A stretch of 64,000 nucleotides of DNA, taken from contig NZ_WTYJ01000004.1 in NCBI RefSeq assembly GCF_009827305.1, positions 186,001-250,000 on the forward strand. The letters run 5' to 3'. The position numbers and the translations under genes were made by a program. The notes beneath the pieces were generated by a model, which was not told where the DNA came from, did not search any database, and worked only from the letters and a program-made list of their open reading frames with translations. The stretch comes from Croceibacterium xixiisoli (GTDB taxonomy: Bacteria; Pseudomonadota; Alphaproteobacteria; Sphingomonadales; Sphingomonadaceae). Positions 34,623 through 43,285 of this stretch are shown piece by piece (within the stretch, counting starts at the first letter, position 1; each line of letters begins with the position of its first letter).

Positions 34623-35519
34623 TCAATCGCGCAATCCGGCTTCCTTCAGGAAGGCGATCGCCGGTTCGGGATCATTGGTGAACAGCGCGTCGACACCAAG
34701 GTCGACATATTTGCGCCATTCGGCCGCGCTGTCATGCACGCCGGAAAACACCAGCACCCCGGCCTGCTGCAGGGCCTGCACTTCTTCTGCCGTCACCTCA
34801 TTGTGGCTCAGCACGATGCAGCGGGCATTGTGCTGGCGCAGCAGTGGCAGATAGTCGCGCGTCAGCTTCGGCACGCCGAGCAGGCAGGTGGGAATGCGCG
34901 GATTGATCGCATGCAGTGCATCGATCGTGCGGAAATCGAAGGATTGCAGGATGACCCGGTCTTCCAGCCCATGTTCGCGCACTGCGGCCTCGAACAGGGT
35001 GGCGAACTGGACCGGATCGATATCCGCATCCTTGGGCACCTTGGTTTCGATGAAGAACCGCGCAGCGCTGCCCTTCGTGGCCTCCAGCACTTCATTCAGT
35101 TCGGGAATGCGGGCGCCCGGCGAAGCGACGAAGCCGTCCTTCGCATAGGCAGCCCGCACCCGCGACCCGCATTCGAACTGCCGGACCTCTGCCAAACTCA
35201 TGTCCCGCACGGGGCCGGCGGTGACGGAAGAACCGGCATCCGGGACGCAGAAATCGGGATTGATCGTGCCATCGTGATAAACGACCAGCCGGTCATCCGC
35301 CGTCATCACCATATCGAATTCGAGATATTCGACGCCGAGTTCCACCGCATGGTGAAACGCGGGCAGGGTGTTTTCCGGCCGCGCCATGGCCCCGCCGCGA
35401 TGGGCGACGATGGCGATCGGGCGGGCGTTTTCGGTTGTGTCCTGCGCCTGGGCCGGCAGTGCCGGTGCCAGGGGCACCAGCACTGCAGCGGCGAGCAGCA
35501 GTCTGTTCAGAAATGTCAT
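34623..35519 (-). CDS. Periplasmic glycerophosphodiester phosphodiesterase
   Basis: 298 residues with a signal peptide (LLLAAAVLVPLAPALPAQA, cleaved before QDTT). A TIM-barrel GDPD domain follows: HRGGAMARPENT has the catalytic His, Arg and Glu, VVYHDGTI the second His, and FIETK the metal-binding Glu. It hydrolyses glycerophosphodiesters to sn-glycerol 3-phosphate and an alcohol in the periplasm. An ATG at 35528 abuts the ribosome site, so the ATG 9 bases later is used (AGGA at -8). It begins 14 bases after the TonB receptor stop, so the two are one transcript, implying that the receptor imports the substrate or a larger precursor. Confidence 0.92.
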   Translation of the reverse strand: MTFLNRLLLAAAVLVPLAPALPAQAQDTTENARPIAIVAHRGGAMARPENTLPAFHHAVELGVEYLEFDMVMTADDRLVVYHDGTINPDFCVPDAGSSVTAGPVRDMSLAEVRQFECGSRVRAAYAKDGFVASPGARIPELNEVLEATKGSAARFFIETKVPKDADIDPVQFATLFEAAVREHGLEDRVILQSFDFRTIDALHAINPRIPTCLLGVPKLTRDYLPLLRQHNARCIVLSHNEVTAEEVQALQQAGVLVFSGVHDSAAEWRKYVDLGVDALFTNDPEPAIAFLKEAGLRD

Positions 35520-35533
35520 GGGTTTCATCCTGC

Positions 35534-38500
35534 TCAGAACTTGACGTTCACGCTGCCGAAGAAATAGCGGCCATAGACGTCATAGACGCCGCCACCGCCC
35601 TGGTAATAAACGCGCGGGCGATAGATCGGCTGGATGTCGAACACATTGTTGATGCCGGCACGCAGCGACAGATGTTCGTTCATCGCCCAGCCGACGTTCA
35701 GATCGTTGTAGACCTTGGCCGGCAGTTCATTGCCTTCATAGGCTTCGTCCGAAACATTGGTGTAGTTGACTGCGCTGCCCCACAGCCTCGTATTGAAACC
35801 GATATCCCAGTCGCCGACATTGTAGCTGGCGAACAGATTGGCCCGCACGCGTGGGTTCTGGTACCCGCCGTGATAGATGATGCGGCTGGTATCGACGCCC
35901 GGCAGGGTGGTGGTTTCATACTTCAGCAGATAGGCGGCACGCAGGGCCAGGGTCAGTTGGCCCGCACCCAGGCGGCTGCGATAGTTTGCGCCGATATCGA
36001 TGCCTTCGCTCTCGGATTCCGACACATTCATGTAGCTGGTGTCGACGCCTTCGGCATAGCCGCGCTCGTCACGCATGACCCGGTCGCAGAACTGATTGTC
36101 GATGGAGGGCAGATCCATGCACAGATTGAGCACGTTCTGTTGCGAGATCGCCGCGATCATATTGTCGAGCTTGATGTTCCAGTAATCGATGGTGAGATCG
36201 AAACCGGGCAGGAAGCGCGGCTGGAACACGGCGCCGATGGTCAGGCTGTTCGATGTTTCGGGCGTCACATCCGGGCTGCCGCCGGTGATGACATAGCCGG
36301 TGCCGATCTCGCTGGGCAGATAGGGGGTGGAAATACCCAGTTCGCGCATCAGCAGCGCGCAATTGGCTTCTCGCGTGGAATTGGCACGATAGGTGGTTTC
36401 CAGGCAGGCATCGCGCACGCCGATTTCCTGCACCGCACGGGCGGAATAGCGTTCGCCGAAATTCGGCACCCGCACGCTGCGCGAACGGACGGCGCGCAAT
36501 GTCATCCCCGGCATGGGGGACCAGGTGCCGCCCAGCTTCCAGGTGTGGGTGGCGTCGAAATCGCTGTAATCGGAATAGCGATAGGCGCCTTCCACCGTCA
36601 GCCGATGGGCGAAAGGCAGATCACGCAGCAGCGGCACGACCACTTCGCCATAGGCTTCGGCGACATCGTTCGATGCGCGCAGTTCCGGTTCGTAAGGGGC
36701 CCATGCACCCAGGTGGGAAAGCTCCTTCGCCGGCGGGGCGGCGCCATTGTCATCCACATTGTGGATGCTTTCGCGGCGGTATTCGAAACCGACGACGGCC
36801 TGGATATCGCCGGCGGGCAGGGCGAACGGGCTGCCGGTGATGTTGGCGCCATAGATCGACTGGGTCTGTTCGCGATGCTTGCGGCGGGTGGCCATCATCC
36901 AGGCGCGCTGTTCGGCGGTCAGTTCGGCTTCGCTGAACACATTGAAGGGCACACAGCCGATCGCGCGGGCCTCTGCATCGCGGCAGACCGGGTTGCCGGT
37001 TTCCGGATCACTGATCACATCGCGGGCCGCAATCAGGCGCGATGCCATCGGCACATTGTCGGCGTGAATATCATTGGTGCTGCGGCCATATTGCCAGAAG
37101 GCTTCCCACTGGAACCCACCGGGGATCTCGCCGGTGAAGCCGGTCCCGATCGTCATGGTCTGGCGATCGCTGTAATCGGTCATCTGGCCGAAGTTTTCGT
37201 ATGAACGGCTGACCCGGGCGGAGGTCATGTTGTTGTCGATCATCACCTGGCGGAAGGAATCCGGCAGGAAGGGATTGTCGAAATAGGCGGTCGCGCCGCC
37301 CGCGCCATTCAACCAGGTGGCCCGGTCATCGTCGCGATAGGGGCGGCGATAGGCATCATATTGCGAACGGCCATAATCGAACCGCAGATTGTAGCTGAGC
37401 CAGTCGGCGATATCGTAATCGAACCGGCCGATCACCGAATAGTTTTCGATCGGGGCGATCAGAAAGTCGCTCCAATACTGGCTCTGCGGAAAGCCGCCGT
37501 CGCCGCCATCGCGCGATGTGCCGCAGCCGGACAGGCAGCCATTGGCATATTCGCCTACATAGGCAGAACCATCGGGTGCCAGCAGATAGGTCTTGCCGCC
37601 CGCGAAGATGGTCGCATTGGGCTGCAGATACATGTTGGTCATGTTGTAGCGGATGGTGCGATCCGGAATTCCATCATCCGGGCCCTTGCTGTCGGCGTTG
37701 ATCTGATAGCTCAGGTTCGTGTCGCGCGAATAACGCTGGTGGAAATAGATCGGTTCGTTGCGCAGCCAGGTGCCGCCGATGCTGATCGTGCCGCGATCAT
37801 CATCGAAGCTGGTGCCTGCGGCGAGAGCCACCTGATAGCGGCTGCCACCACCGCGTTCGGTGGTGCCAGTGGTGGCGGAAATTTCCAGCCCGTCGATATT
37901 GCGGCGGGTGATGATATTGGCCGCACCGGTCACGGCATCCGCGCCATAGATGGCCGCTGCGCCGCCGGTGACGATTTCGATCCGTTCGATCATCGAGGAC
38001 GGGATCATGTTGATATCGACGGCAGAAGACGATGCGGCGCTGGACACGCGGCGGCGCCCGTCCACCAGCGTCAAGGACCGGCTGACGCCCATATTGCGCA
38101 GTTCGATGGTGGCCATGCCGCCGTCATACTGACCTTCCGGTGCGCTGTTGTACGGGCCGTTGCCGGGACCGACGGCGACATCGCGCAGCACGGTTTCATA
38201 GGCGGTGGTGTTGCCGGCATTGCGCGACGTTTCCATGTCCACGATGCCGATCGGCATCGCGCTTTCCAGTTCGGGGCGGGCAATGCGCGAACCGGTGACG
38301 GTGATCGTGCCATCGCTGGGTTCGGCGGTGTTGTCGGCCAGCGGGCCGCTGGCGGCCAGGATTGCGGTGTCGCCGTCGAAGGCGCGGACGACCAGCCCGG
38401 TGCCGGAAATCAGCTGATCCAGCGCATCGCGGGCTTCCATATTGCCGCGCACGGCATTGGTCATGCGACCTTCGCCGTCGCGCCCGGCCAGGGTCACCTG

Positions 38501-38656
38501 GATGCCGGCCTGGCGGGCAAACTCACGGATACCGGCGGATGCGGACTGTGCCGGAATGTCGAAACTGCGCTGCTGCGCATAGGCGGCGACGGGCTGGCAC
38601 AGCGCAGCAGCGACCACTGCCCACGATGCCGTGGAACGGAAGAATGAGGATGGCAT
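35534..38656 (-). CDS. TonB-dependent transducer-type receptor with N-terminal STN domain
   Basis: 1040 residues. After the signal peptide (cleaved after AYAQQ or nearby) comes a secretin/TonB short N-terminal domain (RSFDIPAQSASAGIREFARQ; GNMEARDALDQLISGTGLVV) that contacts FecR-type sensors, then the plug (TITVTGSRIARPELESAMPI; RSLTLVDGRRRVSSAASSSA; IEIVTGGAAAIYGADAVTGA) and a barrel ending SVNVKF. The start with AGGGA upstream is chosen over 38710. FecI and FecR genes lie directly upstream on the same strand, the classic surface-signalling set. The partner enzyme downstream is a phosphodiesterase, not an iron gene, so the ligand may be a phosphodiester. Confidence 0.93.
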   Translation of the reverse strand: MPSSFFRSTASWAVVAAALCQPVAAYAQQRSFDIPAQSASAGIREFARQAGIQVTLAGRDGEGRMTNAVRGNMEARDALDQLISGTGLVVRAFDGDTAILAASGPLADNTAEPSDGTITVTGSRIARPELESAMPIGIVDMETSRNAGNTTAYETVLRDVAVGPGNGPYNSAPEGQYDGGMATIELRNMGVSRSLTLVDGRRRVSSAASSSAVDINMIPSSMIERIEIVTGGAAAIYGADAVTGAANIITRRNIDGLEISATTGTTERGGGSRYQVALAAGTSFDDDRGTISIGGTWLRNEPIYFHQRYSRDTNLSYQINADSKGPDDGIPDRTIRYNMTNMYLQPNATIFAGGKTYLLAPDGSAYVGEYANGCLSGCGTSRDGGDGGFPQSQYWSDFLIAPIENYSVIGRFDYDIADWLSYNLRFDYGRSQYDAYRRPYRDDDRATWLNGAGGATAYFDNPFLPDSFRQVMIDNNMTSARVSRSYENFGQMTDYSDRQTMTIGTGFTGEIPGGFQWEAFWQYGRSTNDIHADNVPMASRLIAARDVISDPETGNPVCRDAEARAIGCVPFNVFSEAELTAEQRAWMMATRRKHREQTQSIYGANITGSPFALPAGDIQAVVGFEYRRESIHNVDDNGAAPPAKELSHLGAWAPYEPELRASNDVAEAYGEVVVPLLRDLPFAHRLTVEGAYRYSDYSDFDATHTWKLGGTWSPMPGMTLRAVRSRSVRVPNFGERYSARAVQEIGVRDACLETTYRANSTREANCALLMRELGISTPYLPSEIGTGYVITGGSPDVTPETSNSLTIGAVFQPRFLPGFDLTIDYWNIKLDNMIAAISQQNVLNLCMDLPSIDNQFCDRVMRDERGYAEGVDTSYMNVSESESEGIDIGANYRSRLGAGQLTLALRAAYLLKYETTTLPGVDTSRIIYHGGYQNPRVRANLFASYNVGDWDIGFNTRLWGSAVNYTNVSDEAYEGNELPAKVYNDLNVGWAMNEHLSLRAGINNVFDIQPIYRPRVYYQGGGGVYDVYGRYFFGSVNVKF

Positions 38657-38735
38657 TGTAGATGATCCCTGTGTCCAAGATGGTTGTTCGTTTTCGAACT
38701 TCTCAAACACATTGACGGTGGTGAATGCTTTTTGG

Positions 38736-38761
38736 ATCAGAATTAAAAATATTAATCTGAT
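38736..38761. promoter_or_regulatory. AT-rich inverted repeat upstream of transducer receptor
   Basis: ATCAGA-N14-TCTGAT with an AT-only spacer, between the fecR-like stop and the receptor start. It may be part of the receptor promoter or a weak attenuator of the regulator transcript. Confidence 0.35.
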
Positions 38762-38770
38762 TTGACGAAA

Positions 38771-39859
38771 TCATTTCATTTTTATTACTATATTGCCGTT
38801 GTCATGCTCGACATATCCGCCGGACACGATCGCGGCCGCCTGGGCAAAATGTTCCGGATCATTCGCCTTGTAATGGCCGATCACCCGGACATCGCCGATC
38901 GCGGCATCGCCGATGATGATCTTGGTGCTGTTGACCCGGTTGAAGCGCATGGCCGCCTGGGCGATCGGCACATTGTCGAGCGATATCTGCGCCATGTCCG
39001 GTGTGGACAGGCGGCGTGTCGGTTGTGCGGCCGGGCTTGCCGGGTTTTGCGATGCTGTAGGAATGGGGGTGGGCCCGGGGTCGAGCGTGACGGTGCCCCC
39101 GGCCTGCAGGCGCACGGCCTGATCGCGTTCATCGCGCGGCCACACCAGCACGCTGCCTTCCAGAACCTTGACCGTGCCGCCGGTCCGGCCGATCCGGCTG
39201 ACCGAATAGACGGTGCCGGTCGCCTGGGCATAGACATCGCCCGATCGCACCACGAAGGGGCGGGTCTTGTCCTTGGCCACGTCGAAGGTCGCTTTCCCGC
39301 TCAGCAGGGTGATGTTGCGAATCCCGTCTGACAGCACGACCTGAATGCGTGCGTCAGGGCTGAGCCTGGCGACCGATCCATCGCGCAGTTGCACGATCTG
39401 GATCGCGTCTTCCGTCGGCGCGGCGGGGCCGAACAGGGGCAGGGGAATTCCGGCCGCCATCAGCACCGCCAGCGATGCGGCAATCGCGGCGCCGCCTGCT
39501 GCCGTGCGCTTCAGCCATTGGCTGGTCGCGCGCCGCAGCGGGCGGTCCTGCGGTTCGGCTGCAGCGCGCTCGCGCACATCGCCGTCATTGTCGTTGTCGG
39601 ATGCAGGGCGGGCCGGCTGGGCATGCTGGTCTTCGCCTTGCGTGGCCAGCACGGCCTCTTCCGCCGCGATCAGCCAGGCACGGGCACGCATATAGGCGCC
39701 GCGATGGCGCCGGTCGGCGGCCAGCCATTCCTGCAGATCGGCGCGGCCTTCCGGTGTCATGTCACCATGGGCAGCCTCCACCGCCCATGCGGCGGCCTGA
39801 TCGTCAATGCTGTCAGTGGGGCCGCTGCTTGCCAATCTGTTCCGCCTTCTTGCCGGCAT
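38771..39859 (-). CDS. FecR-family anti-sigma/sigma-regulator membrane protein
   Basis: About 362 residues. Cytoplasmic N-terminal domain with the FecR signature (AAAWAVEAAHGDMTPEGRAD; LQEWLAADRRHRGAYMRARA), one membrane helix (AAIAASLAVLMAAGIPLPLF), then a periplasmic FecR domain (LSDGIRNITLLSGKATFDVA; RPFVVRSGDVYAQATGTVYS) and a C-terminal STN-like part (AQISLDNVPIAQAAMRFNRV). It relays the receptor's ligand state across the inner membrane to the sigma factor. It overlaps the sigma gene by about 47 bases; the exact start is uncertain (39889, 39859 or a TTG at 39838 that has GGCGG upstream). Confidence 0.9.
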   Translation of the reverse strand: MPARRRNRLASSGPTDSIDDQAAAWAVEAAHGDMTPEGRADLQEWLAADRRHRGAYMRARAWLIAAEEAVLATQGEDQHAQPARPASDNDNDGDVRERAAAEPQDRPLRRATSQWLKRTAAGGAAIAASLAVLMAAGIPLPLFGPAAPTEDAIQIVQLRDGSVARLSPDARIQVVLSDGIRNITLLSGKATFDVAKDKTRPFVVRSGDVYAQATGTVYSVSRIGRTGGTVKVLEGSVLVWPRDERDQAVRLQAGGTVTLDPGPTPIPTASQNPASPAAQPTRRLSTPDMAQISLDNVPIAQAAMRFNRVNSTKIIIGDAAIGDVRVIGHYKANDPEHFAQAAAIVSGGYVEHDNGNIVIKMK

Positions 39860-40424
39860 CTGCCCGCTGGCTTTTGCTTCCCGCTGCACCGCTCGCCGGG
39901 TGCGCGTCCTGCTCCGCCATCGTTTTCATGACCTTCTGCAGGCCGCGGACGAGATGGTTCTTCACGTCATTCTCGCTCACGCCCAGCCGTTCGGCCGTTT
40001 CCTTGCGCGACAGGCCTTCGACCCGCCGCAGTTCGATTACGCTGCGGCAGGTATCGGGCAGGGCGGCCAGCAATTCGCGCACCCGTGCCAGTTCCTGGCT
40101 CGCTTCCATCGCCTGATCGATCGATGGTTCATCATCCATGACGTTCGACCATTCAATCTGGGTCATCGAAGTGAAATTAATTATTCCCGCCCGTCGGGTC
40201 AGGTCATTGGCCACGGCATGCACGGTCTGGTGGAAGTATCCGGCCGGACTGGCGATGTGATCGACCGACGCCAGCCCGGCGATCCGGCAATAAGCTTCCT
40301 GGATCACATCCTCGGCATCCACAACATGCCCCCAGCGGCGTGTCAGCCACCGGCGGATGGCAGCCTCATGCGGCACGATTTCCCGCGCGATCCAGCCGGC
40401 AATGATGTCGTACTCATCGTCCAT
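39813..40424 (-). CDS. FecI-type ECF sigma factor
   Basis: 203 residues. Region 2 is seen in DAEDVIQEAYCRIAG and FHQTVHAVANDLTRRAGIIN, region 4 in ALPDTCRSVIELRRVEGLSR then KETAERLGVSENDVKNHLVR. A basic tail (GSKSQRADAGKKAEQ) follows. It would direct RNA polymerase to the receptor-phosphodiesterase promoter once FecR is signalled. First gene of the minus-strand series. Confidence 0.9.
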   Translation of the reverse strand: MDDEYDIIAGWIAREIVPHEAAIRRWLTRRWGHVVDAEDVIQEAYCRIAGLASVDHIASPAGYFHQTVHAVANDLTRRAGIINFTSMTQIEWSNVMDDEPSIDQAMEASQELARVRELLAALPDTCRSVIELRRVEGLSRKETAERLGVSENDVKNHLVRGLQKVMKTMAEQDAHPASGAAGSKSQRADAGKKAEQIGKQRPH

Positions 40425-40889
40425 GCGATGCTGTCGCCCGTTTCCGGTGAAATGGCCCGGTGGTGCCGGCAGGCTGTCGAATCAGCCATGCGTGCTGCGC
40501 CCCACATAAGGCCCAGCATGACGGTTTGATGACGGTCGGGCGCAATTGCCCCGGCCCGGAATGCTCATCCTGCATATCGGACATGCGTTTCAGTGGTCAA
40601 AACGGGGCTTGCGCAGGCGCGCGGATCGGCTGAAAAGAGCGGTGACCCGTTTTGCCGGCCATGAAGGGATCAGATCCCCCGCGGCGCAGTTCGCTACCGG
40701 CAGCAGAGACGGTGATCGAGACGATGACTTGGTGGAGGAATGCCTTTGATACGGAAGCAGCGGCAGAACCGCGCCTGGCGGTAATTGCCCGTTGAACCAG
40801 CCTTCACCACCCCCACAACTGATGACGGGAAACAGGCGCCGCCGACGCGGTGCCGCGATGGTCCGGAATCACGAACAGCAAGGATGATT
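40425..40889. other. Intergenic region between sigma factor and aldehyde dehydrogenase
   Basis: About 465 bases with divergent promoters expected at each end. Short open frames here (for example 40546-40749) have no ribosome site or family resemblance. I see no strong palindrome or RNA gene. Confidence 0.5.
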
Positions 40890-42302
40890 ATGTCTACGGA
40901 ACTGAAACTTCTTATCGATGGCAAGCTGGTAGACGGCGCCGGCACCTTCGACGTGGTCAATCCGGCAACCGGCCAGGCCTTCACCCAGGCCCCGCGCGCT
41001 GACGAAGCGCAGCTGAACCAGGCTGTCGCCGCTGCCCGTGCCGCTTTCCCGGCATGGTCTGCGCTGGACGTGGAAGAACGCGCCGCCAAGATCGAGGCAC
41101 TCGCCGCTGCGCTGGAATCGCGCACCGCGGAATTCGCCAGCCTGCTGACCCAGGAACAGGGTAAGCCGCTCGATCAGGCAACCTATGAAGTCATCGGTTG
41201 CACCAAGATCCTGCGCGCTTTCCGCGATCGTCGTCTGGAAACCAAGGTTCTGCGCGATGAAAATGGTAACAAGATCATCGAACACCGCACCCCGCTGGGC
41301 GTTTGCGGCCTGATCACGCCGTGGAATTTCCCGCTGATCCTGCTGATGAACAAGCTCGGGCCGGCACTGATTACCGGCAACACCGTGGTGGTGAAGCCTG
41401 CACCGACCACGCCGCTGACCAGCCTGCTGTTCGGCCAGCTCGCGGCAGACATCCTGCCCGCCGGCGTGCTGAACGTCATCGCCGATCAGAACGATCTGGG
41501 CGGCGTGCTGACCAGCCACCCGGATGTCGACAAGATTGCCTTCACCGGTTCCACCGGCACCGGCAAGAAGGTGATGGCATCGGCGGCTGCGCTGGTGAAG
41601 CGCGTGACGCTGGAACTGGGCGGCAATGACGCGGCCATCGTGCTCGACGACGTCGATCCCAAGGCGGCCGCAGCCAAGGTCTATGGCGGCGCCATGACCA
41701 ATGCCGGGCAGATCTGCGTCGCCATCAAGCGCGCCTATGTTCACAGCAGCATCTATGATGAATTCTGCGATGAAATCGCCAACCTCGCCAATGCCGCGAT
41801 TGTTGACGATGGTTCGAAGCAGGGCACCACGATCGGCCCGATCCAGAACAAGATGCAGTACGACAAGGTCGTATCGCTGATCGAAGATGCTGCCACGCGC
41901 GGCAAGGTCATCGCCGGCGGCAAGCCGCTGGATCGCGATGGCTATTTCGTTCCGCCGACGATCGTGCGCGACATCACCGATGATGCGCCGCTGGTCCGCG
42001 AAGAACAGTTCGGCCCGGTCCTGCCGGTGCTCAGCTATGACGACATCAATGATGTGGTGAACCGCGCCAATGATTCCGAATTCGGCCTGGGCGGCACCGT
42101 CTGGGGCAAAGATCTGGACCGCGCCACCGATGTCGCCAAGCGGATCAACACCGGCACGGTCTGGATCAACCAGTATCTGGCGATCGATCCAAACATCCCG
42201 TTCCGTGGCGCCAAGCAGTCCGGCATGGGTGCAGAGCTCGGCGAAGCCGGCCTGAACGAATACACCCAGGCACATGTGGTGAACGCAGTCGCATTCGCCT
42301 GA
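40890..42302 (+). CDS. NAD(P)-dependent aldehyde dehydrogenase
   Basis: 470-residue cytoplasmic enzyme oxidising an aldehyde to an acid. The catalytic set is complete: N146 in TPWNFPL, E242 in LELGGND, C276 in NAGQICVAIK; the cofactor loop is FTGSTGTGKKV and REEQFGPVLPV is the usual late motif. Start: AAGG 6 bases before the second of two close ATGs. Codon use is strongly biased to GC-ending codons, as in a well-expressed gene. Similar to broad aldehyde dehydrogenases of the betaine/lactaldehyde/succinate-semialdehyde type. It may finish the pathway encoded upstream, but it has its own promoter and terminator. Confidence 0.92.
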   Translation: MSTELKLLIDGKLVDGAGTFDVVNPATGQAFTQAPRADEAQLNQAVAAARAAFPAWSALDVEERAAKIEALAAALESRTAEFASLLTQEQGKPLDQATYEVIGCTKILRAFRDRRLETKVLRDENGNKIIEHRTPLGVCGLITPWNFPLILLMNKLGPALITGNTVVVKPAPTTPLTSLLFGQLAADILPAGVLNVIADQNDLGGVLTSHPDVDKIAFTGSTGTGKKVMASAAALVKRVTLELGGNDAAIVLDDVDPKAAAAKVYGGAMTNAGQICVAIKRAYVHSSIYDEFCDEIANLANAAIVDDGSKQGTTIGPIQNKMQYDKVVSLIEDAATRGKVIAGGKPLDRDGYFVPPTIVRDITDDAPLVREEQFGPVLPVLSYDDINDVVNRANDSEFGLGGTVWGKDLDRATDVAKRINTGTVWINQYLAIDPNIPFRGAKQSGMGAELGEAGLNEYTQAHVVNAVAFA

Positions 42303-42324
42303 TCATAGCCTGATCGAAACAGGG

Positions 42325-42354
42325 AAGGGGGTCGCGTTTGCGGCCCCCTTTTTT
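42325..42354 (+). terminator. Rho-independent terminator of aldehyde dehydrogenase gene
   Basis: AAGGGGGTCGC-GTTT-GCGGCCCCCTT with one G-T pair, followed by TTTT, 23 bases after the stop. A textbook intrinsic terminator on the plus strand. Confidence 0.9.
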
Positions 42355-42364
42355 GTGCCTGCCG

Positions 42365-42655
42365 TCACGCGGGGAAGGCATCCATCAGGATAACGGTGCC
42401 TTCCTGCCGCTGGTGCCGGTTGATCAGCGGCACCAGCCGGGAGAAATGCGGCGTGCGGCAATGGGCATCCAGCGCGGCACGGTGCGGCCATTCTTCCACG
42501 AAGATGAAATGACCCGGATCCTTTTGATCCACAAACAGATCATAGGCGATGCAGGCGGGTTCCTGCCGCGTGTGTTCGACCAGTTCGCGATAGAGCGGCA
42601 GGACGGTTTCGACAGCGTCGAGGTGGATGAAATCTTCGGCGATGACTTTGAGCAT
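42365..42655 (-). CDS. Antibiotic-biosynthesis-monooxygenase (ABM) domain protein
   Basis: 96 residues, one dimeric ferredoxin-like ABM domain: VIAEDFIHLDAVETVLPLYR, EPACIAYDLFVDQKDPGHFI, FVEEWPHRAALDAHCRTPHF. Relatives include quinol-type monooxygenases such as YgiN and small haem-binding or stress proteins. Start: its ATG shares a base with the SoxR stop (TGATG), with AGGA upstream, so it is co-translated with SoxR. A role in handling quinones or redox-cycling drugs fits that partner, but is inference. Confidence 0.85.
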   Translation of the reverse strand: MLKVIAEDFIHLDAVETVLPLYRELVEHTRQEPACIAYDLFVDQKDPGHFIFVEEWPHRAALDAHCRTPHFSRLVPLINRHQRQEGTVILMDAFPA

Positions 42656-43134
42656 CACGGGTTTCCTTTCAGATCGGTGGTTCGGGTCGCCTGGGTCAGC
42701 GATTCTTCGATGATCCGCGCGCCAGGCCCCTCTTCGCCCAGCCGGTCCTCCGGGTTGCGCAGCGGGCAATCGGTCAGCGACAGGCAGCCACAGCCGATGC
42801 AGCCGTCCAGATCGTTGCGCAGATGCAGTAGCCCGCGAATGCGTTCGTCGATGATCGCCTGCCAGGTCTGCGTCAGATGGTGCCAGTCTTGCTTCGTCGG
42901 GGCGCGATCTTCGGGAATGGCGGACAGGAAATCCCCGATCACCGCCAGTGGGATGCCCACGCGCTGGGCGATGCGGATGATCGCCACGCGGCGCAGGATG
43001 GCGCGAGGGTAACGGCGCTGGTTGCCTTCGGTCCGCCAGCCTTCGATCAATCCCTTGCGTTCGTAGAAATGCAGCGTGGAAACCGCCACGCCGCTGCGCC
43101 GGGCCACTTCTCCGACGGTCAATTCCGCTGCCAT
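42655..43134 (-). CDS. soxR: Redox-sensitive regulator SoxR
   Basis: 159-residue MerR-family activator. The winged helix is at the N terminus ([40 protein letters not shown]), then a dimerisation helix and the [2Fe-2S] cluster motif C112-x2-C115-x-C117-x5-C123 ([12 protein letters not shown]), which is diagnostic. Oxidation of the cluster by redox-cycling compounds twists the operator and turns on transcription. Length is normal. A matching SoxR box lies in the divergent promoter of the RND efflux operon, which makes that pump its target, as in pseudomonads. Confidence 0.96.
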   Translation of the reverse strand: MAAELTVGEVARRSGVAVSTLHFYERKGLIEGWRTEGNQRRYPRAILRRVAIIRIAQRVGIPLAVIGDFLSAIPEDRAPTKQDWHHLTQTWQAIIDERIRGLLHLRNDLDGCIGCGCLSLTDCPLRNPEDRLGEEGPGARIIEESLTQATRTTDLKGNP

Positions 43135-43186
43135 GCCCTGCAGATCTCCACTTTTGATGCCGGGCAGTCTTTAGGCAAAAACCCGC

Positions 43187-43217
43187 TTGACCTCAACCAT
43201 TGTTGAGGTTTTATAGG
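43187..43217 (+). promoter_or_regulatory. SoxR-dependent promoter with SoxR box
   Basis: -35 TTGACC (43187-43192), 19-base spacer, -10 TATAGG (43212-43217). The palindrome CCTCAA-N6-TTGAGG (43191-43208) occupies the spacer exactly as in the soxS promoter, and the over-long 19-base spacer is the hallmark of MerR-type activation. It also rules out the ATG at 43220 as the first start. Confidence 0.92.
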
Positions 43218-43285
43218 CGATGTCGGCCTGGGCGATCAGGCTGCCCGTGATTCCCGTCACGGGCCCTCTTCCTTGCGGAGCCGAC

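Noticed and set aside
35435-38647. Long plus-strand open frames opposite the STN receptor
   Set aside because: Antisense shadows of a receptor with full domain structure and correct operon spacing.
40546-40749. 67-residue open frame upstream of the aldehyde dehydrogenase
   Set aside because: No ribosome site, basic random-looking sequence, sits in the expected promoter region.
43220-43285. ATG at 43220 as start of the membrane fusion protein
   Set aside because: It lies 3 bases after the -10 element of the SoxR promoter, and a better start with GCGGAG exists at 43286.
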